From a filamentous cyanobacterium CCP2 (GTDB lineage: Bacteria; Cyanobacteriota; Cyanobacteriia; Elainellales; Elainellaceae): 38,934 bases of DNA. Shown piece after piece: positions 24,904 to 32,655 of the stretch. The DNA is taken from positions 1 through 38,934 of the forward strand of contig PVWD01000025.1 in NCBI GenBank assembly GCA_003003615.1, written 5' to 3'. Both the position numbers and the translations under genes were made by a program. A model generated the notes under the pieces. The model was not told where the DNA came from and searched no databases. It saw only the letters and a program-made list of their open reading frames with translations. Position 1 is the first letter of the stretch, and every line of letters starts with the position of its first letter.

Positions 24904-25374
24904 ATGCCGTTACTAGGTCAGCACACTCGGAAATGTACGTTCTATGCTTCGGTAATTACGGCGATCGGTTTATTGATTACAAGCTGTTCTGAAAGCAGGC
25001 TCTCTCAGTGTCGAAAGCTGATTGATGTTGCCAATCAGGTGGTGACAGATGTGCAAACCGTTGCCCAAAATGCCAGTACCTCCCCATCGGATAGCACGGC
25101 TGAGAGCGTTGAGGTGATTAATAGAGTGGCCGATGCTGCCAACAGTGCCAGAGTCAACATGGAAGGCTTAACGCTAGACGATCCGCAGCTTCAAACCTTT
25201 CAAACCCGCTATGCGGCAATGTATACCGAAATTTACCAGACCACCCGCGATATGCTAGCTGCCTCTGAAGCTAGAGATCGGGAGGCTGGCAGAGAGGCCT
25301 ATGCAGCTTTCCAGGCGGCGACTAGTCAAGAGACTACCTTGGTTAGTGAAATTAATGAGTATTGTGCAGAATGA
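24904..25374 (+). CDS. Small predicted lipoprotein
   Basis: 156 residues. A basic N-terminus (HTRKCTFYAS) and hydrophobic core end at LITSC (Cys28), a good lipobox. The mature part is helical and polar with three further cysteines or fewer: SQCRKLIDVANQVVTDVQTV at the start and EINEYCAE at the end. Cys36 and Cys154 could form a disulphide that closes a helical bundle. GAGGAG lies eight bases before the ATG. I do not recognise a family; a periplasmic helical bundle attached to a membrane is the most I can say. Confidence 0.72.
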   Translation: MPLLGQHTRKCTFYASVITAIGLLITSCSESRLSQCRKLIDVANQVVTDVQTVAQNASTSPSDSTAESVEVINRVADAANSARVNMEGLTLDDPQLQTFQTRYAAMYTEIYQTTRDMLAASEARDREAGREAYAAFQAATSQETTLVSEINEYCAE

Positions 25375-25414
25375 TGTTTGTGTAGATAGGAATGGGAGTT
25401 AAATCAACTGAAAT

Positions 25415-25442
25415 TCTTGTGAGGTGGGCATCCTGCCTGCCC
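25415..25442 (-). repeat. 28-bp dispersed repeat, copy 2
   Basis: Reverse complement of the 17212-17239 repeat, 24 of 28 positions identical. It lies in the 107-bp gap between the lipoprotein gene and the convergent VanX-like gene, where its imperfect palindrome could act as a terminator for either. Confidence 0.6.
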
Positions 25443-25481
25443 ATTTAGCAAAATCAACCGATTGTGTAGGCAATTGAGTCT

Positions 25482-26216
25482 TTAAACTTTGCCATACCGT
25501 GCCACCTGCTGCATTCCTGGTTCAGCCTGGTTTATCTGCCATGCCCAAAGCTGGTCGCCAAAGGAAAAGTGCCACCATTCTCTGGGATGTTGCCGAAACT
25601 CCGCAGCAGTCATCACCTGTTTTAAAAGCTGACGGTTTTGGTGAATTGTTTGCCGATCGCCCTCCGGCAGCAGTTTTTCCTGTAAAAGTGGGTCAGGTGG
25701 TGTAGCAAAGTAATCGGGAGCCGATCGGGGTGACATTTCATCAATGGGTGAACCCATATTGACGGGGGTTCCTGCGTGGTCTAATAGGGTAATATCGATC
25801 GCGGCTCCGGTGCTGTGGGGGGGAGGCGTGTTGGGGTTATGGCTAGGGACGGCCCAAAATTGATAAACCTGCTCCAAAATGGTCTGGCGATCGGCTTCGC
25901 TGAGAGTTTCCACCTTCAACCCTTGCGCCTGAACCGTTTGGGCAAAGGTATACTCCACCATGTATTGCTGTACTGCGATCGGGCGATAGGCATCAAAAAT
26001 TTGGATCTGCCAGCCTGGATGGAATCCCTGAAGCGATCGTTGGGCTTCCAGCAGACGATCTAAAACACCCTGCCGCAGGTAATAAGGAGATTTATGACCA
26101 TAGGGTGCCCCCACTTTGACGTAGGGATGAGGCTCTTCAACCGCAAACCTGGACAACGGAATTGGCACAAGCGGTTCACCACAATCAAGAATGGTGATGT
26201 GCTGGTAGGGTTTCAT
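25482..26216 (-). CDS. VanX/DdpX-like D-alanyl-D-alanine dipeptidase family protein (peptidase M15D)
   Basis: 244 residues from the ATG at 26216; a TTG at 26255 would overlap the FHA gene. The zinc site is PHSTGAAIDITL (His134, Asp141) and REWWHF (catalytic Glu213, His216). DAYRP holds the conserved Arg78. These match the M15D dipeptidases that hydrolyse D-Ala-D-Ala. No VanH/VanA or D-Ala-D-Ala import genes are nearby, so a role in cell-wall dipeptide recycling is more likely than vancomycin resistance. It follows the FHA gene by 23 bp on the same strand. Confidence 0.88.
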   Translation of the reverse strand: MKPYQHITILDCGEPLVPIPLSRFAVEEPHPYVKVGAPYGHKSPYYLRQGVLDRLLEAQRSLQGFHPGWQIQIFDAYRPIAVQQYMVEYTFAQTVQAQGLKVETLSEADRQTILEQVYQFWAVPSHNPNTPPPHSTGAAIDITLLDHAGTPVNMGSPIDEMSPRSAPDYFATPPDPLLQEKLLPEGDRQTIHQNRQLLKQVMTAAEFRQHPREWWHFSFGDQLWAWQINQAEPGMQQVARYGKV

Positions 26217-26239
26217 CAATTTAGCGTTCCCGTGGTTCC

Positions 26240-26785
26240 TCAAAAACTCTGGCAAGCCGTTTCATCTGCATAAGCCAGAGCAATTTTGCGGATGGTCAGA
26301 AAGAATTCTACTTTCATGACTCCAAACTGGATCAGATCCCCATCTTCCAACAAAACTCGCTGGGCCGGTTCAAGACGGCAGTGATTGACCCAGGTTCCGT
26401 TGAGGCTACCCAAATCGGCAATGTAAAACCCTAAGGGATAATGCCCAATCACTGCATGACGACGCGAAACCGTGCGGTGCTGTACCCGAATGGCACACCC
26501 TTGGCTGCGGCCAATTAACCAATTCGAGGAAATGGGAGCTACGTCAGCAAGCTGGTCATTGACCAAATTTGTTGCGAGGAAACCCATCTGTTGGGTGGTA
26601 ATTGCCTGGATATAAAACCCTGTGCGCTGGCAACGGTTGGGGGCAATCAGGAGGGGTTCAATGATGGCCGAAATTTCATTTAAGTCGTAATTACATTCAG
26701 CCAATAACAAATCAGACAGCAGGGGGTTCTGTCCAACCAGGGTGGGGGGGCTGGAAGCAAGGCGAAAAGGGTCTAAATTTAACAT
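26240..26785 (-). CDS. FHA-domain protein
   Basis: 181 residues from the ATG at 26785. The forkhead-associated domain occupies about 85-170: WLIGRSQGCAIRV (Gly92-Arg93), VSRRHAVI (Ser107 to His110), LGSLNGTWVN (Asn129-Gly130) and LEDGDLIQFG. These are the phosphothreonine-binding residues. The N-terminal 80 residues have no known motif. The domain would recruit a Ser/Thr-phosphorylated partner; no kinase is encoded in the window. It is the first gene of a likely two-gene operon with the VanX-like dipeptidase. Confidence 0.88.
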   Translation of the reverse strand: MLNLDPFRLASSPPTLVGQNPLLSDLLLAECNYDLNEISAIIEPLLIAPNRCQRTGFYIQAITTQQMGFLATNLVNDQLADVAPISSNWLIGRSQGCAIRVQHRTVSRRHAVIGHYPLGFYIADLGSLNGTWVNHCRLEPAQRVLLEDGDLIQFGVMKVEFFLTIRKIALAYADETACQSF

Positions 26786-27431
26786 TTTGCTACGCCAACG
26801 CAATGATGCATAACACTAGCAGTTGAGCGTAGGGGGCAATCACTCAACAGTCGAATTGGGCTGACCAAAGGAGCACCTGTAATGGACTCTGCTCGCTAGA
26901 GCAAAACCTGGGTATTGAAGAAAATTAAATCTCACCCGTCCTCTTTTCGCAACTCTTACCCTCCAGGAATTTACTGAGACTTTATAAAAACCTCTGGCAG
27001 GTAGATGCTTCAAAAAGATCAGATCTCATTTATGCTTTGCTTTCTCAAATTGCGATCGCCCGACTTCGCTTTTGAATTTGCAGTCAATTTCGCTCTCTAA
27101 CTTCTTAGCAAAAGGGTTCCTGTAAACTGTTTAATTTGTGAATTGTGATGATGCTAAATCAATTCTTAATTCGATCGCTAAAAGTGGTAAATTCTATTCC
27201 TGGAACACTTCGCTCCAGACCAAGAATTTTCGTAGCAAGGAAGTTTATCTTCCTACTGTTTTTGGTTTTGGAAAGAAACTAAACTGAAAGTATGTTTTTT
27301 CTGTAGCAGCCTCATCTCCTTTGTCTCATTGCTCTGCCGTTGCTCTCGATCGAGCCTTGACAACTGGAACCTCCGGGAGTTGGGGGACATGTTATGGCCC
27401 AATTCATTTCGTTAATGCTGGTCTTAATCCT
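26786..27431. other. Intergenic region between FHA and nitrilase genes
   Basis: 646 bp between divergently transcribed genes. It is AT-rich in the middle, contains a HIP1 octamer at 27052-27059 and no RNA gene or repeat that I can support. A 44-codon frame at 27148-27282 is basic with a hydrophobic tail but lacks a ribosome-binding site. The nitrilase frame also continues upstream to 27321 without likely coding. Confidence 0.45.
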
Positions 27432-28244
27432 ATGAAGTCTTACCTTGCCGCCGCCGTCCAAATGAACAGTCAGCCAGACTTAGCTAAAAACCTAGCTCAA
27501 GCCGAAGACTTGATCGACCTGGCAGTGAAGCGAGGTGCTGAGTTAGTGTGCCTGCCCGAAAATTTCTCCTTCCTGGGAGATGAGGCAGACAAACTGGCCC
27601 AAGCGGAACAGATTGCTCAGCAAAGCGAGAAATTTCTCAAGACAATGGCGCAAAAATACCAGATTACGCTGTTGGGGGGCGGCTTTCCTGTGCCGACGGA
27701 AAGCGGACAAGTTTACAATACGGCTCTGCTGGTGGGGCAGGCGGGGGAAGAGCTAGTCCGCTATGAAAAGGTACATCTTTTTGATGTAAATTTGCCAGAT
27801 GGCAACACCTACAAAGAATCTCAAACCGTTTTGGCAGGGCTAAACTTGCCGCCCATTTACCCCTCCAAAGAATTTGGCAATTTGGGGCTGTCCGTTTGCT
27901 ATGATGTGCGCTTTCCTGAACTGTATCGCCATCTTTCCCAGATGGGAGCAGAAGTTCTAACGATTCCGGCTGCCTTTACGGCCTACACAGGTAAAGATCA
28001 TTGGCAAGTCCTATTACAGGCACGGGCGATCGAAAATACCTGTTATGTGATTGCCCCTGCCCAAACCGGAAAACACTACGGCATCCGGCAGTCTCATGGG
28101 CACGCCTTGATTATTGATCCTTGGGGCATTATTTTGGCCGATGCGGGTGACAAACCCAGTGTGGCGATCGCTTCCATTGAGCCAGCTCGTCTTGACCAAG
28201 TGCGTCGCCAAATGCCTTCCCTTCAGCATCGGGTGTTTGTTTAA
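27432..28244 (+). CDS. Nitrilase-superfamily carbon-nitrogen hydrolase (Nit1/deaminated glutathione amidase type)
   Basis: 270 residues from the ATG at 27432; the frame is open 111 bases further upstream, but MKSYLAAAVQMNSQPD is the normal start. The catalytic triad is Glu43 (LPENFSFLGD), Lys113 (YEKVHLFD) and Cys156 (SVCYDVRFPELYR). RHLSQMGAEVLTIPAAFT and DPWGIILADAG follow. This closely fits the Nit1/YbeM branch, which removes ammonia from deaminated glutathione as a metabolite-repair enzyme, though omega-amidases are similar. Transcribed alone, ending before the MITE copy B. Confidence 0.85.
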   Translation: MKSYLAAAVQMNSQPDLAKNLAQAEDLIDLAVKRGAELVCLPENFSFLGDEADKLAQAEQIAQQSEKFLKTMAQKYQITLLGGGFPVPTESGQVYNTALLVGQAGEELVRYEKVHLFDVNLPDGNTYKESQTVLAGLNLPPIYPSKEFGNLGLSVCYDVRFPELYRHLSQMGAEVLTIPAAFTAYTGKDHWQVLLQARAIENTCYVIAPAQTGKHYGIRQSHGHALIIDPWGIILADAGDKPSVAIASIEPARLDQVRRQMPSLQHRVFV

Positions 28245-28294
28245 GGTGGTTCTTTAGGTTTCTCTGGGTTGCTTTTAAAGGCGATCGGACGAAC

Positions 28295-28383
28295 AGAACT
28301 TACGCAAAACCTTCATTTGTAGGGTAGGCAGTGCCCACCTTACGCTAAATCTAGAGACATGAAATAGAGCTTGCGTAAGTCCT
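28295..28383 (-). mobile_element. 89-bp MITE-like element, copy B (reverse of copy A)
   Basis: Inverted ends AGAACTTACGCAA (28295-28307) and TTGCGTAAGTCCT (28371-28383). Its reverse complement aligns ungapped to 17077-17165, with differences concentrated in the AT-variable arm region. It lies 51 bp after the nitrilase gene and 123 bp before the antiporter gene. Its transcript would fold into a long stem, so it may also influence termination or message stability. Confidence 0.75.
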
Positions 28384-28506
28384 GATGAAGAAAAATCCAT
28401 TGCTTTTTTCTCTAAAATCCCAAAATTTAACCCATAGGCTACTCCTCATCCCCTAGAGAAACCTGTACATTAGACAGGATGAGTTCCGCCAAGAATATAC
28501 GCATTC

Positions 28507-29934
28507 ATGGTTGATCTAACCATCTGGACAACCTCTTGGAATTTAACGATGCCTATGCTGTCATTTATTTCGTCTCCTCTGTTGCTAGCAGAAACTGCGG
28601 AAGCCGAATTGGGGCCAATTGTGCTGGCAGGGGTTCTAGTTAGCCTAATTGTGATTTACCTTGCTTCCAAACTTGTCGGAGAGCTTTGTGCCAGGGTCAA
28701 CCTTCCTCCTGTTTTGGGAGAGTTAATGGCAGGCGTGGTTGTTGGCGTGTCTGTTCTGAACCTGCTGATTTTTCCGGGGGGGGAAGGAGAAGAGTCAACG
28801 TCAATGTTGCTGACGTTTTTGCAAGCCACCGATGGACTCACCCCTGAGTTTACCTCCCAAGTTGCCGACTCGATCGGTGAAGTGATCACCATCCTCTCTG
28901 AAGTGGGCGTGATCATTCTGCTGTTTGAAATTGGTCTAGAGTCAGACCTCAAAGAACTGATTCGCGTTGGGCCTCAAGCGGCAGCCGTGGCGGTCGTGGG
29001 GGTTGCAGTGCCATTCACCTTGGGAACGGCAGGTCTAATTGCGTTGTTTAGCGTCCCGGCAGTTCCTGCGATCTTTGCAGGTGCAGCGTTAACAGCAACC
29101 AGTATTGGCATTACGGCCAAAGTGCTGGCAGAAATTCAACGCCTCACCTCCAGAGAAGGACAAATCATCATTGGTGCAGCGGTTTTAGATGATGTGTTGG
29201 GTATCATTGTGCTGGCCGTTGTGGCGAGCCTGGCCAAAACCGGAGAAATTCAAATCTCCAATGTCGTTTATCTGATTGCCAGTGCAACGGTGTTTCTCAT
29301 TGGGGCCATTTTGCTGGGGCGGTTGCTTAACCCTTACTTTGTTGCCCTGGTCGATCGCCTCAAAACGAGAGGTCAGATCATCTTACCTGCCCTGATCTTT
29401 GCCTTCGTCCTCGCCTACATTGGGGCAGCGATTCATCTGGAAGCAATTCTTGGAGCATTTGCGGCAGGTCTGGTACTGGCAGAAACCGAGAAGCGCAAAG
29501 AAATTGAAGAGCAAGTCATTCCGATCGCAGATATGCTGGTGCCCATCTTCTTTGTTGTTGTTGGGGCCAAAACAGACATTAGCGTCCTCAATCCGTTTGA
29601 ACCCGCCAATCGAGAAGGGCTGATTATTGCTACATTTCTCGTCATCATCGCCATCATCGGTAAAGTGGTGACGGGGCTGGCAGTCTTTGGGCAACCCGGT
29701 ATTAATCGGCTGGCGATCGGCGTTGGCATGGTGCCGCGAGGAGAAGTGGGGCTGGTGTTTGCAGGGGTTGGCTCTGCCACGGGGGTCTTATCTGAAGCGT
29801 TAGATGCTGCCATTATTGTGATGGTGATCATTACTACATTCATTGCCCCTCCTTTGCTGCGCCTGGTATTCCGGGAAGAGCCTGAACCAGAAGCTGTGGA
29901 GTCTTTGCCAAAAACAGAGCCAAAAACAGAATAG
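28507..29934 (+). CDS. Cation:proton antiporter (CPA2 family, NhaS3-like)
   Basis: 475 residues with about 12 membrane segments. NLPPVLGELMAGVVVG, VGVIILLFEIGLESDL, TATSIGITAKVLAEI, GAAVLDDVLGIIVLAVVASL (with the ion-binding Asp-Asp pair) and GMVPRGEVGLVFAGVG are all CPA2 hallmarks. The GLESDLKELIRVG variant reminds me of cyanobacterial NhaS3, a thylakoid Na+(K+)/H+ antiporter, but I cannot exclude another paralogue. The C-terminal tail is short and acidic, without a TrkA-N domain. An internal Met at residue 15 is an alternative start. It is monocistronic. Confidence 0.88.
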   Translation: MVDLTIWTTSWNLTMPMLSFISSPLLLAETAEAELGPIVLAGVLVSLIVIYLASKLVGELCARVNLPPVLGELMAGVVVGVSVLNLLIFPGGEGEESTSMLLTFLQATDGLTPEFTSQVADSIGEVITILSEVGVIILLFEIGLESDLKELIRVGPQAAAVAVVGVAVPFTLGTAGLIALFSVPAVPAIFAGAALTATSIGITAKVLAEIQRLTSREGQIIIGAAVLDDVLGIIVLAVVASLAKTGEIQISNVVYLIASATVFLIGAILLGRLLNPYFVALVDRLKTRGQIILPALIFAFVLAYIGAAIHLEAILGAFAAGLVLAETEKRKEIEEQVIPIADMLVPIFFVVVGAKTDISVLNPFEPANREGLIIATFLVIIAIIGKVVTGLAVFGQPGINRLAIGVGMVPRGEVGLVFAGVGSATGVLSEALDAAIIVMVIITTFIAPPLLRLVFREEPEPEAVESLPKTEPKTE

Positions 29935-30330
29935 TCTCGACTGAGGGGCCGAGGAGCTTCGTTTGGATAGGTGATGGAAGTGGAATGATCGCTGAAAATG
30001 GTTGGGAATTAACTGCCTATGTAGCCATTTGCTCTGTGAAACTACATCACAATCTGTTAATCGTGTTGCTCTGCGAAAAGTTTGTGCTAGACTCATCGCT
30101 CATGGATATGCTCTACGGGTAGAGAAAAATTCACATTTTTTCTATGTTCACCCCTACCGATTGTGCGTACCCTATATCGGTGCCCTCCATTATTTTCCTC
30201 TGTAAAGTTACAGACCGGAAGATGACGAGTGGGCGATCGTTCATACTGTCCTGTGACGTATTTGTGAGCGATAGACGAGAGCCTATAATTGCTCAATCTT
30301 TGATGTAAATCTTGATGCAAGCTTCAGTTG
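29935..30330. other. Intergenic region before murI
   Basis: 396 bp with no gene that I can support. Only short unconvincing frames and no strong hairpin were seen. The murI promoter should lie toward its right end, where AT-rich TATAATTG occurs at about 30283-30290, a plausible -10 box. Confidence 0.4.
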
Positions 30331-31299
30331 ATGCAAACTCCAGTACCGAATTATCCGTCTCCTGAACCGTCTCAGCCGAATGCAGCTCCCTCTTCTCCAA
30401 GGACTGAGGCTGACCAGGCAAATTGTTCCCTACATGACGACCCCAACTTTTGCTTACCCATGCTCGCATCCCCAGAGCGACAACGCGCCCAAATTGGCAT
30501 CTTTGATAGCGGTGTAGGGGGGCTAACAGTTCTCAGAGAACTTTATCGCCAGCTTCCCAATGAATCCATTCTTTACTTTGGCGACACAGCACACCTCCCC
30601 TACGGGATTCGATCGCAGTCTGAAATTTTGCAGTACGTCCGAGAGATCCTATTTTGGATGATGCAGCAGGGTGTAAAGATGGTGATCATGGCCTGTAACA
30701 CCAGTTCAGCCTTGGCACTGGAAGCGATCCGCTCTGAGGTGGATATTCCAGTTTTAGGGGTAATTTTGCCTGGAGCCAGGGCTGCCGTTCAGCAGGGTAA
30801 GCGCATCGGTGTCATTGCGACCCCAGCCACTGCCAACAGCAATGCTTACCGCCAAGCCATTCAGGAAATTGATGCATCGGTGCCAGTTTGGCAAGTTGGC
30901 TGCCCAGAGTTTGTCCCCCTCATTGAACAAAACCGGATTCACGATCCTTACACTCAGCAGGTGGCGCGGGAGTACCTAACTCCTTTATTAGAACAGCAAA
31001 TTGATACATTAATTTATGGCTGTACCCACTACCCCCATCTGTCTCCTGTGATTCGATCGATCTTGCCGCGATCGGTGCGGTTGGTTGATCCGGCGGTTTA
31101 CGTTGTCAATGCCGCCCTACAAGAACTCGAATTGTTGGGATTACGGAATACTCGAACTGCTTTGCCCACTCAGTTTTATGTCAGTGGTTGCCCCTCCACC
31201 TTTGCCCAACTCTCGGTGCAATGGTTGGGTTGTATGCCCTTGGTAGAGCAGGTGAATGTGGCAGATTTTGCCCATCAGCGTATGGTGCTGCCTAAATAA
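30331..31299 (+). CDS. murI: Glutamate racemase
   Basis: 322 residues from the ATG at 30331. MurI converts L- to D-glutamate for peptidoglycan. IGIFDSGVGGLTVLREL opens the enzyme proper. The two catalytic cysteines are in MACNTSSA (Cys122) and YGCTHYPHL (Cys231). LGVILPGARAAVQQGKRIGV and VGCPEFVPLIE are family motifs. The first ~50 residues (Pro/Ser-rich) are not part of the fold; the internal ATG at 30460 would give 279 residues, the usual length, and may be the true start. Confidence 0.93.
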   Translation: MQTPVPNYPSPEPSQPNAAPSSPRTEADQANCSLHDDPNFCLPMLASPERQRAQIGIFDSGVGGLTVLRELYRQLPNESILYFGDTAHLPYGIRSQSEILQYVREILFWMMQQGVKMVIMACNTSSALALEAIRSEVDIPVLGVILPGARAAVQQGKRIGVIATPATANSNAYRQAIQEIDASVPVWQVGCPEFVPLIEQNRIHDPYTQQVAREYLTPLLEQQIDTLIYGCTHYPHLSPVIRSILPRSVRLVDPAVYVVNAALQELELLGLRNTRTALPTQFYVSGCPSTFAQLSVQWLGCMPLVEQVNVADFAHQRMVLPK

Positions 31300-31418
31300 G
31301 CAGAAATTGGCAGAATTCAGCCATTGAATGGGCTGATATCCCTGGCGATTGATTAGATCTATTTATTTAGATCTACCGTCTATTCATCCATCAGGTCTAT
31401 TAATCAATGCATAGAAAA

Positions 31419-31478
31419 GGGCGGCTCTTTCAGTTAGCTCTCACCAACTTACTCAATGCCGCCCCAACTAGATTTTTT
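31419..31478 (+). terminator. Possible terminator downstream of murI
   Basis: GGGCGGC (31419-31425) and GCCGCCC (31458-31464) are exact reverse complements with a 32-base spacer, followed eight bases later by TTTTTT (31473-31478). It lies 120 bp past the murI stop. The long loop makes it a weak terminator candidate. Confidence 0.35.
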
Positions 31479-31684
31479 ACTGCTTTATGGCATTAGCTGT
31501 ACTAATAGGACGAGTTGAATGGAATTCGATGAGCAACCCTCGGTTCCATAACCGTTGATTGACCTTGAATTGAACAACAAATTGAACGACGGATAACCTG
31601 ACTTACACTGCATGAAAGGAGTGGACTGCCAAACAACCGTCAACCACTTGCCCCCGCTCAACTGAGTAGAACCAAGCCACTCGC

Positions 31685-31789
31685 TCAAGCATCAGACGAT
31701 CGCTGAGCCAATCTTAATAATAGATAGACTGCCAATACGTAACCTGTAGCCAAGACGGGAATGATGAAGGGGATGGGATCGTAAGCCAT
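31685..31789 (-). CDS. Possible 34-residue single-span membrane microprotein
   Basis: From an ATG at 31789 the minus strand reads MAYDPIPFIIPVLATGYVLA, then VYLLLRLAQRSSDA and a TGA. It has one strongly hydrophobic segment (about 6-26) ending in a basic-polar tail, the pattern of small photosynthetic-complex subunits such as PetL, PsbX or NdhP, although I cannot match it to any of them. No clear ribosome-binding site precedes it. It is too short to be sure, and no neighbour supports it. Confidence 0.4.
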   Translation of the reverse strand: MAYDPIPFIIPVLATGYVLAVYLLLRLAQRSSDA

Positions 31790-32181
31790 AGTGCAAACTC
31801 GGATAGAGGGGGTCTGGATAGCAGAAATTGGCGGAGTAACAAAACTCGCATGAGCATATAAACACAGGGCGATCGGCAGTAAAAATCAAGACAGGCAGAA
31901 AATACCTGAAAGACGAAAGCTCCTAGCGGCACCTAAATTGGAGATGCTGACACTGAGCAAACAAGGAAATCATCCAGACAAAACGTATGAACGGTTTCCC
32001 TTGTGAAGCCTCGACGATAACCGAAAGCTTGCTCAGCCAAAGAAGTCTCAATGCAATACACAAATGTGGAATGCAATAAGTAAAACTACTTAATGTCGCA
32101 TCAGCACTCCAAGACTAAATTGCCTCACCCGTGCTGAAATCTATGTAATTTTGAAATCCTTATATATAGACTAACATACGA

Positions 32182-32202
32182 TTCCTTGGTGTATGCAAGG
32201 AA
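32182..32202. other. Small hairpin upstream of sds
   Basis: TTCCTTG (32182-32188) and CAAGGAA (32196-32202) pair exactly around GTGTATG. T5 follows nine bases later (from 32211). It could be a weak terminator for plus-strand transcripts crossing the gap. Confidence 0.3.
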
Positions 32203-32497
32203 CTCAAACTTTTTAGAGGTTTTTTGAAAGACGTAACAATCTTTTACAAAATACCCTCAGGCTAAGTATTCCTCGCTACTTCGGTTTCTCTCATCTTTCG
32301 TTTTTCTAGCTTAGTGTAAAAATCAAAACGATAAAATTGATGTTTTGTATAATAAAACACAATACTGGTTTTCTTGAGCCTTCAGTCCGGTTGATGTTGC
32401 GCTAGTTGAGTAATGCGGATTTGACTGACAGAACCCTCCCAAGAGACAAAGTGGCAATTTACTCTTCTCAAAGATTATTTTTTAATATTGTAATTAC

Positions 32498-32529
32498 ATT
32501 TCTCAGAAAAGGTACTGCTTCTGAGAAAT
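32498..32529. promoter_or_regulatory. Perfect 11-bp inverted repeat upstream of sds
   Basis: ATTTCTCAGAA (32498-32508) and TTCTGAGAAAT (32519-32529) are exact reverse complements with a 10-base spacer, 127 bp upstream of the sds ATG. In DNA it could be an operator; in RNA, a leader hairpin. The flanking sequence is AT-rich (TTTTTTAATATTGTAATTAC), compatible with promoters. Confidence 0.45.
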
Positions 32530-32655
32530 TTACTTTTGTGACTCAGTGATTCTTCAAAAACTCCTGCAGGGACATCGCTCGATATCGAGGGTTAGCTTAG
32601 AATAAGTGTAAGATTATGTAAAATTTCGTAACTTAGCGTAAGAGTCAGTCTATCC

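Larger units (their letters stand above)
31300..32655. other. 1.35-kb largely non-coding region between murI and sds
   Basis: I see no ordinary gene here. It contains the GGGCGGC/GCCGCCC hairpin with a T-run (31419-31478), a possible 34-residue microprotein on the minus strand (31685-31789), TAGATCTA repeats near 31354-31375, a 7-bp hairpin at 32182-32202 and an 11-bp inverted repeat at 32498-32529. The right half (from about 32140) is clearly more AT-rich than neighbouring genes. An unrecognised RNA gene or a decayed gene is possible. Confidence 0.55.

Noticed and set aside
27148-27282. 44-codon basic frame with a hydrophobic end in the FHA-nitrilase gap
   Set aside because: No Shine-Dalgarno sequence, AT-rich chance-like composition, and not recognised; kept out of the gene list.
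29383-30096. Minus-strand frames within and after the antiporter gene
   Set aside because: Antisense shadows of a membrane protein, with many His/Asn/Asp residues from reversed hydrophobic codons.
31485-31932. Overlapping minus-strand frames of 65-72 codons after murI
   Set aside because: They start at TTG or lack a ribosome-binding site, and their composition is not protein-like. Only the 34-codon frame in another phase looks plausible.
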